NCBI GenBank assembly: GCA_963795715.1
Contig: CAWCIY010000002.1
Coordinates: 434,001 to 498,000 of the forward strand
DNA length: 64,000 nt
DNA from: JAFEDN01 sp963795715
Lineage (GTDB): Bacteria; Pseudomonadota; Gammaproteobacteria; Coxiellales; Coxiellaceae
Reading direction: 5' to 3'
Shown here: piece by piece, positions 54,945-63,759 of the stretch
Position numbering within the stretch: the stretch's first letter is position 1
Layout: every line of letters begins with the position of its first letter
Notes under the pieces: model-generated
Databases searched by the model: none
Told to the model about the DNA's origin: nothing
Seen by the model: the letters and a program-made list of their open reading frames with translations, nothing else
Program-made: the position numbers and the translations under genes

Positions 54945-56618
54945 ATGTCATCCGAGAATCGTAAAGCCAAACGTCAACAACGATTGCATCAGAAAAAAAA
55001 GAAGCAAAAGACAAAATATCCAAAAAAAACAGAACAAAAGAAGGAAAAAAAGGAAACGGAGCGAAAAACTCAAAAAGCGCTAGCGCCTAGTGCATTACCC
55101 AAAAATAATTCCTCATCCAAAATGATATCGACTTCTTTTTTTCATTCTCTAAAGAAAAGAGATGCCCCCAGAGGCGATTATTTTCATTTTAAGCCATCTA
55201 AAAAGTCTCGAAAAAAATTGTGGTGTTTTTTAATTGGCTTAACACCCTTAATGGCAGGCGCCTCTCCTATTATCCCCACTGCGGATAATATGAGTCATTT
55301 TTATTATCAAATCGGCGGCGGCAGTGATTATCGTCCGCCTTCTTCATTTTACGCTGCCCCGATTGATTTAGGCGTGGATGCCAATATCAGCATGGGCAAT
55401 CAATGCGGCATGTATAATCCGGCGATTTCCATCACTAACACCCTCAATGATCTGGAGGATAGCGTCAACAATTTAACCGAAAGTGTCATCGCTAACGCCA
55501 TCGGCAGTATAGCGGAAATGCCGATGTATTTTTTATCACTGGCTAATCCGACCCTATATAACTTACTGAATAATTCCTTGATCAGTGCGCATACCCTGAT
55601 TGACGCTTCCGTCAAATCCTGTCAAGAGACTAAAAATCAAATTGCCCAAGGCAAAAATCCTTATGAAGATTGGGCAACTTTATCTGTGGGCGATTCCTGG
55701 AAAGCGCATTTATCGTTAACCGCGACAGGTGACGAAGATATTAATAAAGCCAATGAAGCCATTACCGAAGACGCGGGTAATGATGGCGTCATTTGGGTAC
55801 AGGGCAAGACCTTCAGTGATGGCTCTTTACATGCCGCCGGTAAAAATCAACCGGTGATTCACGTGATCGCTGACATCGTCAAAGCAGGCTATAACACGTT
55901 ACTCAATCGAGACTTCAGCAGTGATCAGGCTGCACCGGCCAACAGTGATTTAGCCAATCAATTTCCTACTCCAACCGATGCTATCAATTGGATTACGGGT
56001 GTTTTAGGCGATCAAAATATCACGACCTGTAAAGATTCGAGCTGCAAAGCGGGTCAAGGTACGGTAGCCGGTCGAGGGCTTTTACCTTGGATGACGATTT
56101 GCACGACACAAAATAACAATGATTGTGTGGATACGCTCAATCAACGCCTGCAAGCGTTAGTATCCGGTTCAACACCCTCCAACAAAACCAATTTACTAGC
56201 CGTATCCGCTGACGATCTGGTGATTAGCCCGACGGTGATTCGCACCATCCAAGGCATGGAAGATTCTCAGCAAGGCATGGTCATTCATAAATTAGCCCAG
56301 GAAATCGCCATGCAGCGTATCATGGAAAAAGCGTTAATGGCGCGCGATATTTTACAAGCTGGCCGCCAAGCGCCCGCCATTACCATTAACCGGCCAGCGC
56401 AATTTATTCTGCAAGACAAGCTGACGACTTTGGATAATGAATTGCGCTCTCTCAGCTTTGAAACTCAAGTCCGTAAACAAATGATGTCCGATACCTTGTT
56501 AAATGTGATGAATTACGCTAATGCGCAACAAGGTCAAGCTTTCGGTGTGGGTCAAATTAATAATAGACAACCGTTTATAGAAAATGGCGCAATTCTCAAA
56601 GGAGGGAATTCCAAATGA
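54945..56618 (+). CDS. Conjugative protein, PFL_4711 (TIGR03755) type
   Basis: The ATG at 54945 follows AAGGAGGAA; an in-frame ATG at 54900 is less likely. An unusually long Lys-rich N-terminus (about 60 residues) precedes a signal-like helix (KLWCFLIGLTPLMAGAS). Then come YYQIGGGSDYRPPSSF, a Cys-rich region (CKDSSCKAGQG) and EKALMARDILQAGRQAP. The family is periplasmic and TraH-like in place. 557 residues, intact. Confidence 0.75.
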   Translation: MSSENRKAKRQQRLHQKKKKQKTKYPKKTEQKKEKKETERKTQKALAPSALPKNNSSSKMISTSFFHSLKKRDAPRGDYFHFKPSKKSRKKLWCFLIGLTPLMAGASPIIPTADNMSHFYYQIGGGSDYRPPSSFYAAPIDLGVDANISMGNQCGMYNPAISITNTLNDLEDSVNNLTESVIANAIGSIAEMPMYFLSLANPTLYNLLNNSLISAHTLIDASVKSCQETKNQIAQGKNPYEDWATLSVGDSWKAHLSLTATGDEDINKANEAITEDAGNDGVIWVQGKTFSDGSLHAAGKNQPVIHVIADIVKAGYNTLLNRDFSSDQAAPANSDLANQFPTPTDAINWITGVLGDQNITTCKDSSCKAGQGTVAGRGLLPWMTICTTQNNNDCVDTLNQRLQALVSGSTPSNKTNLLAVSADDLVISPTVIRTIQGMEDSQQGMVIHKLAQEIAMQRIMEKALMARDILQAGRQAPAITINRPAQFILQDKLTTLDNELRSLSFETQVRKQMMSDTLLNVMNYANAQQGQAFGVGQINNRQPFIENGAILKGGNSK

Positions 56619-58111
56619 CCTTGGGTGTTCAATCGTATCCCGAATTGTATACGACTTTACTCGGTTGGCAGTTGTACGATCAAATTTGGGATTTACTCTC
56701 ACAAACCGGATTAGCCTTTTTGCCGTTTATTGGTATTGTTTTACGCAATATCACGCATCCTTATACTTCACAAGAAACAAAAGATGCGGGCAGTACTTCA
56801 TTACGGCGAATGGAAGTGGATTTTATTAGCGCCTTGTTATTGATATTTTTTGCCGTATCTCCGGCCATGATTCTTGACCCCACCGTCTTATATTACACCC
56901 CTTTATGCCAATCCAACGGAGAATCCAGTAGTTATCATCCGGGCAATACCGGTACCACTTACGATCAAGCCTTTACCGTGCCGACGGGTGATATTCGTGT
57001 GCCGATTTGGTGGTATGCCGTGATTGCCTTTTCGGAAGGCATGACTTCAGGAGCCAATACCATGATTGCCTGCTCACCAGATTTACGCAAAATGACTTCG
57101 CAGGTCGATATGGCGAAAATTGCTGATCCTGAGTTAAAACAGGAAGTGCAGGAATTTGAGCAGGAATGTTTTATTCCGGCGCGTACCCAATATTTAGCGG
57201 ATACCCATAATAACCGTTCTACATTAGTTTCGATTCAATCTGCCATTGATCAATATGGCGAAAATGATACCGAGTGGCCGGGTTCGCATGGATTTTCACA
57301 AACTTACTATCAGCATTTAAGTGCGGCGCAACCGGTGAAAGGATTTCCTTATGAAGCGGCTCAGGATATGAATGCGGATACGAATGCCGATCATCCCCCG
57401 GCTTATGGCACACCGACTTGCGATGTGTGGTGGAATGACTCGCAATATGGCTTAAGAAACCGATTACAGTCAGTCCTTTCTGCTGGATTTTGGACTGAGT
57501 TTACAGATCAATTCAGCAGCGAGACCACACAGGATGATATATTGAAAATGATTATTTTTAACAGCTCTACCGGTTATGACAAAGCGAGCGACGTGGTGGG
57601 TGATATTGGTTATTCGCATCTGGTCACCGCTTTAGGGACATGGTTCCATCAATTGGAGCAGTATCCAAAATTATATGCTGCCGAAGAATCAGCGCCCATT
57701 ATTCAAGCCTTATTACTGCTGATGGTTTACACCTTTATGCCTTTGGCCTTGGTATTTACCAGTTATCGTGCAGGTAGTTTTATCTCAGGGGCAATTATTA
57801 TTTTTTCACTCATTTTTTGGACGTTTATTTGGCATTTAGTGAGTTGGACAGATTCGGCGTTAATGACAGCCTTATATGGCGATAGCTGGTTCTCGCATCA
57901 ATCGCCCAACGCTACTTTAGTCGATATGATGATCGGAGTTTTGATTATTGTCGCACCGCTGTTCTGGTTTAGCTTTATGAGTGCAATGGGTGCTGCTGTA
58001 GGTGATTTAGTATCGAGCATTGCAACTAGTTTGAATAGTGTTTCACAACAATCAGCATCAAAAGGTGTTCAAATTGTTAAGGAGGCAGTAAATACGGTTA
58101 TGAAAAAATAG
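56615..58111 (+). CDS. TraG N-terminal-type membrane protein, VirB6-like
   Basis: The 498-residue protein has hydrophobic spans near 32-50, 68-90, 360-385, 390-412 and 440-465, and an N-terminal VQSYPELYTTLLGWQLYDQI with TKDAGSTSLRRMEVDF, as in TraG N-terminal proteins. These span the inner membrane and form part of the channel. It starts in the stop of the previous gene after AAAGGAGGG. Intact. Confidence 0.82.
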   Translation: MTLGVQSYPELYTTLLGWQLYDQIWDLLSQTGLAFLPFIGIVLRNITHPYTSQETKDAGSTSLRRMEVDFISALLLIFFAVSPAMILDPTVLYYTPLCQSNGESSSYHPGNTGTTYDQAFTVPTGDIRVPIWWYAVIAFSEGMTSGANTMIACSPDLRKMTSQVDMAKIADPELKQEVQEFEQECFIPARTQYLADTHNNRSTLVSIQSAIDQYGENDTEWPGSHGFSQTYYQHLSAAQPVKGFPYEAAQDMNADTNADHPPAYGTPTCDVWWNDSQYGLRNRLQSVLSAGFWTEFTDQFSSETTQDDILKMIIFNSSTGYDKASDVVGDIGYSHLVTALGTWFHQLEQYPKLYAAEESAPIIQALLLLMVYTFMPLALVFTSYRAGSFISGAIIIFSLIFWTFIWHLVSWTDSALMTALYGDSWFSHQSPNATLVDMMIGVLIIVAPLFWFSFMSAMGAAVGDLVSSIATSLNSVSQQSASKGVQIVKEAVNTVMKK

Positions 58112-58113
58112 AG

Positions 58114-58317
58114 TTAATAGCGTTCATGACGAGGACGATCACGCAAAGGACGAGGGTCAGAAAGACGTGGATTGTTTAGATAAATGTCTGCAATGTCTTC
58201 ATTCGTATTTTTTTCTTTAGCGGTTAAACCTGCAATAAGAATATAAAAAGGAATTTTAATGATAAAGAGGAAAATTTTTAACAAAAGTGAACGAGGTTTT
58301 TTGTATTGTCTTTTCAT
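58114..58317 (-). CDS. Small membrane protein, possible reduced DUF3742
   Basis: 67 residues from an ATG at 58317 after AAGGATG: a basic start, one hydrophobic segment (IFLFIIKIPFYILIAGL) and a basic tail. DUF3742 genes sit at this place and on the opposite strand in related elements but are longer; the link is by position only. Confidence 0.45.
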   Translation of the reverse strand: MKRQYKKPRSLLLKIFLFIIKIPFYILIAGLTAKEKNTNEDIADIYLNNPRLSDPRPLRDRPRHERY

Positions 58318-58339
58318 AGTACATCCTTGAGGAGAAAAT

Positions 58340-58726
58340 ATGCGCATCATGACTTATTGTAAAAATATCATCCTAAATTTAGTTAAAACATGGGGTATCG
58401 TCATGCTCTTTTTTGTCCCGGTTCTGGGTTTACTGATCGTCTACCCAAGCTGGATACCCCATTTAAATCATATTATCTCACAACATCGGTTCAGTTGCAC
58501 ACTATTTCGGTGGGTCATTTTGATGATGAGTTACGGCGCATTAATCCTGATTTTTCGACATTGGGCTAAAACCAGACCATGGTCAGCCGCAGAAAAAGCC
58601 TATCGGCGGAAACAATGCTTCCAGATTCTATTGTGGGCGGTGCTGTTTGAAGTAGTCGTTTGTGACCATATTTTTTCGGTGGTCATGCACTATGGAAAGG
58701 GGTTAATCGGTGGCAGTGTGACATGA
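58340..58726 (+). CDS. Three-helix membrane protein, copy 1
   Basis: The ATG follows GAGGAGAAAA. 128 residues with helices near 18-36, 58-74 and 95-112, and IISQHRFSCTLFRWVI and VVVCDHIFSVVMHY segments. The protein at 58781 repeats this pattern (VSHHQFSFILLRWFF, LCENIFLILLHY), so these are tandem paralogues. I do not know the family; both lie just before TraD and could be pilus or entry-exclusion proteins. Confidence 0.6.
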   Translation: MRIMTYCKNIILNLVKTWGIVMLFFVPVLGLLIVYPSWIPHLNHIISQHRFSCTLFRWVILMMSYGALILIFRHWAKTRPWSAAEKAYRRKQCFQILLWAVLFEVVVCDHIFSVVMHYGKGLIGGSVT

Positions 58727-58780
58727 CAGCCAGCAGCATTTTAAAAGGAAAAAATAATTTTTTATTTTTAGGAGAATCAT

Positions 58781-59173
58781 ATGCATCTATTCGGTTACGT
58801 TCAGAATGATGTTCAAAACACAGTACTGTTCTTCAGTAAAGTCTTGGGTAAAGTACTGATCTTGGCTGTGCTCCTTATCGCACCCTTGGCAGGTATTGAA
58901 GCGTTCTGTTCAGGTTCACTCTCTCAACTGAATGTGATGGTTTCACATCATCAATTTAGTTTCATATTACTTCGCTGGTTTTTTCTGATACTGGTATTGG
59001 GGACAATACCTTATATTATTTGGGGCTTAGAGCAGTTCACGCCTGATTCCTTTGAAGACCTGGCCTATTGCATTGCAATGCGCATTTACATCGGGATGGG
59101 AATGGTAATCTGTGAATTCATCCTCTGTGAGAACATTTTTTTAATATTACTGCACTATTGGAAACATCACTAA
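58781..59173 (+). CDS. Three-helix membrane protein, copy 2
   Basis: 130 residues, ATG after a TTTAGGAGAA site. It shares spacing and local motifs with the 58340 protein, as described there. Helices lie near 22-42, 60-80 and 100-122. Its stop overlaps the TraD start (TAATG). Confidence 0.6.
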   Translation: MHLFGYVQNDVQNTVLFFSKVLGKVLILAVLLIAPLAGIEAFCSGSLSQLNVMVSHHQFSFILLRWFFLILVLGTIPYIIWGLEQFTPDSFEDLAYCIAMRIYIGMGMVICEFILCENIFLILLHYWKHH

Positions 59174-61296
59174 TGTCATTACAAAAACCATTAGAAGGAT
59201 TACTGCGACCGCCGTTAGAGTGGTATACCGCCACAACGTTGTCATTGAGTGGGCTGTTACTGTGTATTGAGCCTCGTATTCTATTGGCAAAAGAATTAGA
59301 AATCTATGTGCTCTTACTGTTGTTTTTAGCTGCCCTTGGGCGATTTAAGCAAGGTTATCGCGTTTTTCGATATCAACGGCGATTAAAACGAATGCCAAGT
59401 TACACCATGAACTCAGCGCAATTACCCGTGAGTGCTAAAACATTATTTCTAGGTAAAGGTTTTTTGTGGACGACAGAGCATACTCAACGATTACGGGATT
59501 TGGATTTAGACTATAATTTGCCGTATAAACAAACATCTCGCCTCAAAATTTGGGCGCGGCGTCAAGAAGCATTATGGGAAAATAAATCTGCTTATTTTAA
59601 AAAAATGTCCAGACTTCTATCCCAAGATGTTTGCTGGAATCCGTTTCGTCCTTATCCACCGGTCGGTGGGCAAGCATGTCTGCATGGGGTAGCTGATCAA
59701 GAAGATAATATTGCCGTTGCACTTTCCGAAAGAGCGAGTCACTTGGTGGTGGTGGGGTTGCCGGGCATGGGCAAAACCCGATTTGCGGAAATTCTGATTG
59801 GGCAGGATATTCGCCGGGGTGATGTGGTGATTGTGTTAGACCCCAAAGGCGATGCCGATTTATTGCAGCGTATGGTAATTGAAGCGCAAATTGCCGGGCG
59901 TGAACAAGATTTGTTGGTCTTTCATTTAGGATTTCCACCCGGTTCTTGTCGGTATAATCCGGTCGGTAATTTTACGCGCGTCACGGAAGTCGCCAACCGT
60001 ATTTCTAATCAGTTACCGAGTTCCGGCGATTCAGCCGCTTTTAAAGATTTTGGGTGGCAGTTTATTAATTCTATGGCGATGGCGTTAGTGTCCATGGGTG
60101 AAAAACCCGATTATCAAAAGCTCAAATTCTATATTACTAAAATGGATGTGTTGTTAGAAAAATATCTCAATTTCTGGCTACCTTTTGCCGCATCGGATTC
60201 TGAACAATGGATTACAGACACCCTTCAAAAAAATAATCGCGGAAAAAAAGAGAAAAAAGAAACTTCCCGGTTAGAAGCCATGATTGCCTACGTGCAAGAG
60301 CATGAGTTAATTGATAACCCTATCTTTGATGATTTATACCATGCCTGTAAATACGATAAAGAATATTTCAGTAAAATCACCGCCTCACTTGGCCCCTTGT
60401 TAAAGAAATTAACCACGGGCAAATCGGCTGAACTGTTATCGCCTGATTATGAAGATATCCGTGATCAAAGGCCCATTTTAGATTGGTTACAGGTCATTCG
60501 TAATAAACAAATTGTGTATGTGGGATTAGATGCGCTGACTGATCGTGAAGTGGCTACAGCAGTCGGTAATGCCATGTTTTCGGATTTGGTATCGGTCGCC
60601 GGACGACTGTATAAATTTGGCTTGCAGGATGGTTTTTATAAAACTGCTTTGCCGGATATTCCTTTACCGCGCGTGTGTGTGCACAGCGATGAATTCAACG
60701 AGATTATTGGTGATGAATTTATCCCTCTGCTCAACAAGGCCCGTGGCGCAGGATTTACGGTCACGGCTTACACGCAAACCTGGTCGGATGTCGAAGCGCG
60801 TTTAAAAAGTGCAGCAAAAGCGGGACAAGTGGCCGGCAACTTTGGAACGATTGTGATGTTCCGTTGCCAAGAAGTCAAAACTATTCAAATCTTATTGGAA
60901 AAACTACCCAAAGTACCGGTGATGCGCACGGCGCCCGTGTCTTCCAGTACGGATTCTCCTCGCAACTCAGGCGCTTTTTATCAATCGAGTAATCAGGACA
61001 GTTTCAATTTAACGGAGCAATCTTTAGTGGCGGCTAACGATGTCTTGAATTTACCGAAGGGTCAAGCGTTCTGTTTATTGGAAGGAGGCAAACTTTACAA
61101 ATTAAGAATGCCTTTACCGCAAGTAGAACATCAACGCTTTTTTGGGGTTCATCCGAGAAATCAATGGTTATTAGAATTGATTGGTCTATCATCAACAGAA
61201 ATAGGGAGTAAAAATCATGACTCTAAATTCACAAAGAGAATCAGAGCGCAATCCAGACCATTTTTTTCAAACATTATGGCCTTGTTTAAAAGGTGA
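59173..61296 (+). CDS. traD: TraD-type coupling protein ATPase
   Basis: The ATG at 59173 overlaps the preceding stop. Two N-terminal membrane helices (about 20-60) precede the motor domain: Walker A GLPGMGKTR (about 199-207), Walker B VVIVLDPKGD, and RVCVHSDEFNEIIG with TAYTQTWSDVEARL. This is the SXT/TOL subfamily of coupling proteins that hand DNA-relaxase complexes to the secretion channel. 707 residues with no frameshift, unlike the VirB4-like gene. It overlaps the next gene by 80 bases. Confidence 0.9.
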   Translation: MSLQKPLEGLLRPPLEWYTATTLSLSGLLLCIEPRILLAKELEIYVLLLLFLAALGRFKQGYRVFRYQRRLKRMPSYTMNSAQLPVSAKTLFLGKGFLWTTEHTQRLRDLDLDYNLPYKQTSRLKIWARRQEALWENKSAYFKKMSRLLSQDVCWNPFRPYPPVGGQACLHGVADQEDNIAVALSERASHLVVVGLPGMGKTRFAEILIGQDIRRGDVVIVLDPKGDADLLQRMVIEAQIAGREQDLLVFHLGFPPGSCRYNPVGNFTRVTEVANRISNQLPSSGDSAAFKDFGWQFINSMAMALVSMGEKPDYQKLKFYITKMDVLLEKYLNFWLPFAASDSEQWITDTLQKNNRGKKEKKETSRLEAMIAYVQEHELIDNPIFDDLYHACKYDKEYFSKITASLGPLLKKLTTGKSAELLSPDYEDIRDQRPILDWLQVIRNKQIVYVGLDALTDREVATAVGNAMFSDLVSVAGRLYKFGLQDGFYKTALPDIPLPRVCVHSDEFNEIIGDEFIPLLNKARGAGFTVTAYTQTWSDVEARLKSAAKAGQVAGNFGTIVMFRCQEVKTIQILLEKLPKVPVMRTAPVSSSTDSPRNSGAFYQSSNQDSFNLTEQSLVAANDVLNLPKGQAFCLLEGGKLYKLRMPLPQVEHQRFFGVHPRNQWLLELIGLSSTEIGSKNHDSKFTKRIRAQSRPFFSNIMALFKR

Positions 61297-62533
61297 AGAG
61301 ATCGCCCAACGCCGGGAAATACAGTGTATCTATCAAGAATTAAAATCACTGATCAGTGCACCGGCGCAGATCTATTCAACCTTATATGAAACCGCCCTGT
61401 TTCGTTGGATGGAATTTTGCCAAGCCATGCCGCAGGATATGCATCAGCCCAAACCGTATAGTTTATTAATGACCGCCTTGGAAAATGCGGTAATGGCTTT
61501 AAAAATTCGCCGGGGTAAGATGTTGCCTCGGCACTCCAATAGCGAAACCATTGCAGAACAGGAACCTTTATGGACTTATGCTGTATTTACCGCCAGTTTG
61601 TGGGCGCAATTACCCCATTTACAAGCCGATAGAACCGTTGAACTCTACAAAAATGAACAGGAAAAAATCGGTCGTTGGCATCCCATAGCTGGAAATTTAT
61701 ATGAGCCACACACTTTCTATAAAGTTTTGCCAGAACCGCATCCTATCGCCGTCGATTCAACGGCTTGTTTAGTAGGTAGTTTAACGAGAATCATTCCTTC
61801 CGTCGCTTATCGTTGGTTGACCAGTGATCAAAAAGTTTGGTTGGCTTGGTGGGAAGTCGTGACGCAGTCGATGAGTCCGAATAACGAATTGAGGCCCATG
61901 ATCGAAAAAATATTGCCGCAGAATACGCAAAATAAAGTCAGCACTGAATCCCGCGATAATCCTGTTAACGCATCAGCAGTCTCTCACTCTGATTCTTCTA
62001 AAAATATAGAGGACAATTCAGATATGCATTCAAAAAACGGAGAAGTTGAAGTCCCACCTATTGCTCACGAAAAAATAGATGACATCCATTCTTCAAATGA
62101 AAAGCAAAATTCAGAAGAAAAACTCGTGCAGAATCCAAAAAAATCAGAATCAGAAACTGCATCAACATTAAAACCCAGCGCCGAAGAGGACAATGCTTTA
62201 GCTGATATTCAGGAATGGGTGCTCCATCACTGTTCGGCTGCTGGAAAACTCAACGGCAAAAAACAATTTGTTCGTATCCCCTCTGGGCTATTGATTCGTG
62301 AATCGAGTTTAAAAACATTGATCAAAGAAAATTTGGAATACCCATCCGTCGATGCGGTATTGAAATTACTCGAACGTTATTTGGAGAAGGAATCGCAAAG
62401 TACATGGGTTCAATATCCTTTTGTACACAATGCTAAAGAAGAAATCATTTCAGGCATTATTCTGAAAAATGAATATTTGTGTGAATCCTTAAAAAATTAT
62501 CCTGAAAACCAATTTATTGAAAATGGTGTCTGA
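61217..62533 (+). CDS. TraI/MobH-type relaxase homologue with altered active site
   Basis: 438 residues. The N-terminal half aligns by eye with the TraI_2 domain of PFGI-1-class relaxases: LYETALFRWMEFCQAMP, LMTALENAVMALKIRRGKM, WTYAVFTASLW and RWHPIAGNLYE. But the histidine cluster (HHH before GGLL) reads QPKPYSLL, and the HD motif (LLHDxGK) reads LWAQLPH. The C-terminal part (IQEWVLHHCSAAGKLNG) resembles the TraI_2_C winged helix. It is also shorter than usual. It may be non-catalytic, or a divergent group with a different active site. Confidence 0.65.
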   Translation: MTLNSQRESERNPDHFFQTLWPCLKGEEIAQRREIQCIYQELKSLISAPAQIYSTLYETALFRWMEFCQAMPQDMHQPKPYSLLMTALENAVMALKIRRGKMLPRHSNSETIAEQEPLWTYAVFTASLWAQLPHLQADRTVELYKNEQEKIGRWHPIAGNLYEPHTFYKVLPEPHPIAVDSTACLVGSLTRIIPSVAYRWLTSDQKVWLAWWEVVTQSMSPNNELRPMIEKILPQNTQNKVSTESRDNPVNASAVSHSDSSKNIEDNSDMHSKNGEVEVPPIAHEKIDDIHSSNEKQNSEEKLVQNPKKSESETASTLKPSAEEDNALADIQEWVLHHCSAAGKLNGKKQFVRIPSGLLIRESSLKTLIKENLEYPSVDAVLKLLERYLEKESQSTWVQYPFVHNAKEEIISGIILKNEYLCESLKNYPENQFIENGV

Positions 62534-62564
62534 AAAACAATATAAAAAAATGGAGGAATAGATT

Positions 62565-63335
62565 ATGACCATTGCTGCTTTATCCCATTTGATGAATCCC
62601 TTACTACCTGTAGAACCCTCACCGCCGAAGGTGAGCTATCGTTTAACCGGAGAGGTCGCTCTCCCACTGCATACGATACCCGCACAGACGATTTGTCAGG
62701 GTTCGTGGAAGTCCCTTCATCACATGGGATTATTTCAATTCGTGTCGGTGTTGGGCATGATGTATCGTGCTGCTGAACAGGACGACCCTTACGCCGATTT
62801 ATACCAGGAAAAAATACAGCAGGAACTTTTAAAAGTGAATCAAGCGATTAAAATGACCATTAATTACTATGAGCAGGCTTTGCAACAATGGAGAGGACGA
62901 TTAGAAGTCGATATCATCGGCAGTCAACACCCTTTGAAATTGCACCTCGAATTTGTCTCGCCGCTGGGTTATGTGGCGGCTTTCACCCTGGGCGATCTGG
63001 ATTACTTAATGAGACAATCGTTGACGTTTAGACGCTTGGGTATTTTCCCGGAATCCCACAAAGCATGGCTAGAGCTGATGGACCAACTGAGAAGTGTGTT
63101 TATACACAGTCGGCAATGGCGGCACACAGGCGTCACCCGGCAGGATATGCGAGAAAAAAATCAAATTGCGGAACGCGCCAAAGCCTTGATGGGCTTTATG
63201 CCTTCACGAATTTTGAAGCAGAAAGAGCAGGAAAACCCAAAAGACCAAAAACATCAAGAAAACCAAAAAAAGCAGAAAAAGCAGAAAAAAGAATCTGCCT
63301 CTCAAAAAGAAGTGAAACTGGCTGAAAAATCTTAA
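62565..63335 (+). CDS. Conjugative element protein, PFL_4669 (TIGR03761) type
   Basis: The ATG follows a weak GGAGGAAT. The 256-residue protein shows LTGEVALPLHTIPAQTICQG, AEQDDPYADLYQEKI and LGDLDYLMRQSLTFRRLG, typical of the family, and a Lys/Gln-rich tail. It is cytoplasmic; the function is unknown, though it usually lies with replication or partition genes of type G elements. Confidence 0.75.
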   Translation: MTIAALSHLMNPLLPVEPSPPKVSYRLTGEVALPLHTIPAQTICQGSWKSLHHMGLFQFVSVLGMMYRAAEQDDPYADLYQEKIQQELLKVNQAIKMTINYYEQALQQWRGRLEVDIIGSQHPLKLHLEFVSPLGYVAAFTLGDLDYLMRQSLTFRRLGIFPESHKAWLELMDQLRSVFIHSRQWRHTGVTRQDMREKNQIAERAKALMGFMPSRILKQKEQENPKDQKHQENQKKQKKQKKESASQKEVKLAEKS

Positions 63336-63450
63336 AAAAAACAGCCTGTTGTTGCTTGTGGGTATGTGGGCGGACGATGATGCATCTGGATACTCCTATA
63401 AAGTTAAAGTTGTGGGAACGATCAATCCCTAAAATAGATTAATATTTTAA

Positions 63451-63479
63451 GGTTCCTCAATGTAATTTGTATTGGAACC
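63451..63479 (+). terminator. Hairpin after the transfer operon
   Basis: GGTTCC and GGAACC with a 17-base loop, partly closed by AAT/ATT, lie 115 bases after the last transfer gene. No strong T-run follows, so termination is uncertain. The rest of 63336-63550 shows no gene. Confidence 0.3.
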
Positions 63480-63558
63480 GTAGAAAAGTCAAGGCCGCGC
63501 AGCACCCGAAGGGTTTAGCTTCGTATCTTAAAAGAGTAGCAAATTATTTTGTTACAAT

Positions 63559-63652
63559 ACTTGGGGACGTCCAGGCTGGCGGAAGATGAAGCCGTAGTTT
63601 AGCCTGGGACAGAGATCCCGTTGTTAAGATTATGCTCTCTTCCGCTTTTTTT
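63559..63652 (+). ncRNA. Candidate bridge RNA of the IS110 element
   Basis: A TACAAT box (63553-63558) is followed by a stretch that can fold: GTCCAGGCT (63569-63577) with AGCCTGGGAC (63601-63610), and GCGGAAGA (63579-63586) with TCTTCCGC (63638-63645), the latter followed by seven Ts. It lies about 110 bases before the IS110 transposase start, the place where IS110 elements encode their guide (bridge) RNA. The two stems overlap, so they are alternatives or a pseudoknot. Function is inferred from position. Confidence 0.5.
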
Positions 63653-63759
63653 GTTCAATAGACCGAACGGTATCTTGGGCCATCAGAGCCTGTATTAACG
63701 AGGTAGGTTAGAACAAAATATTCCTGGAACATTCAAGATGATACTATAAAGGAGGTCTT

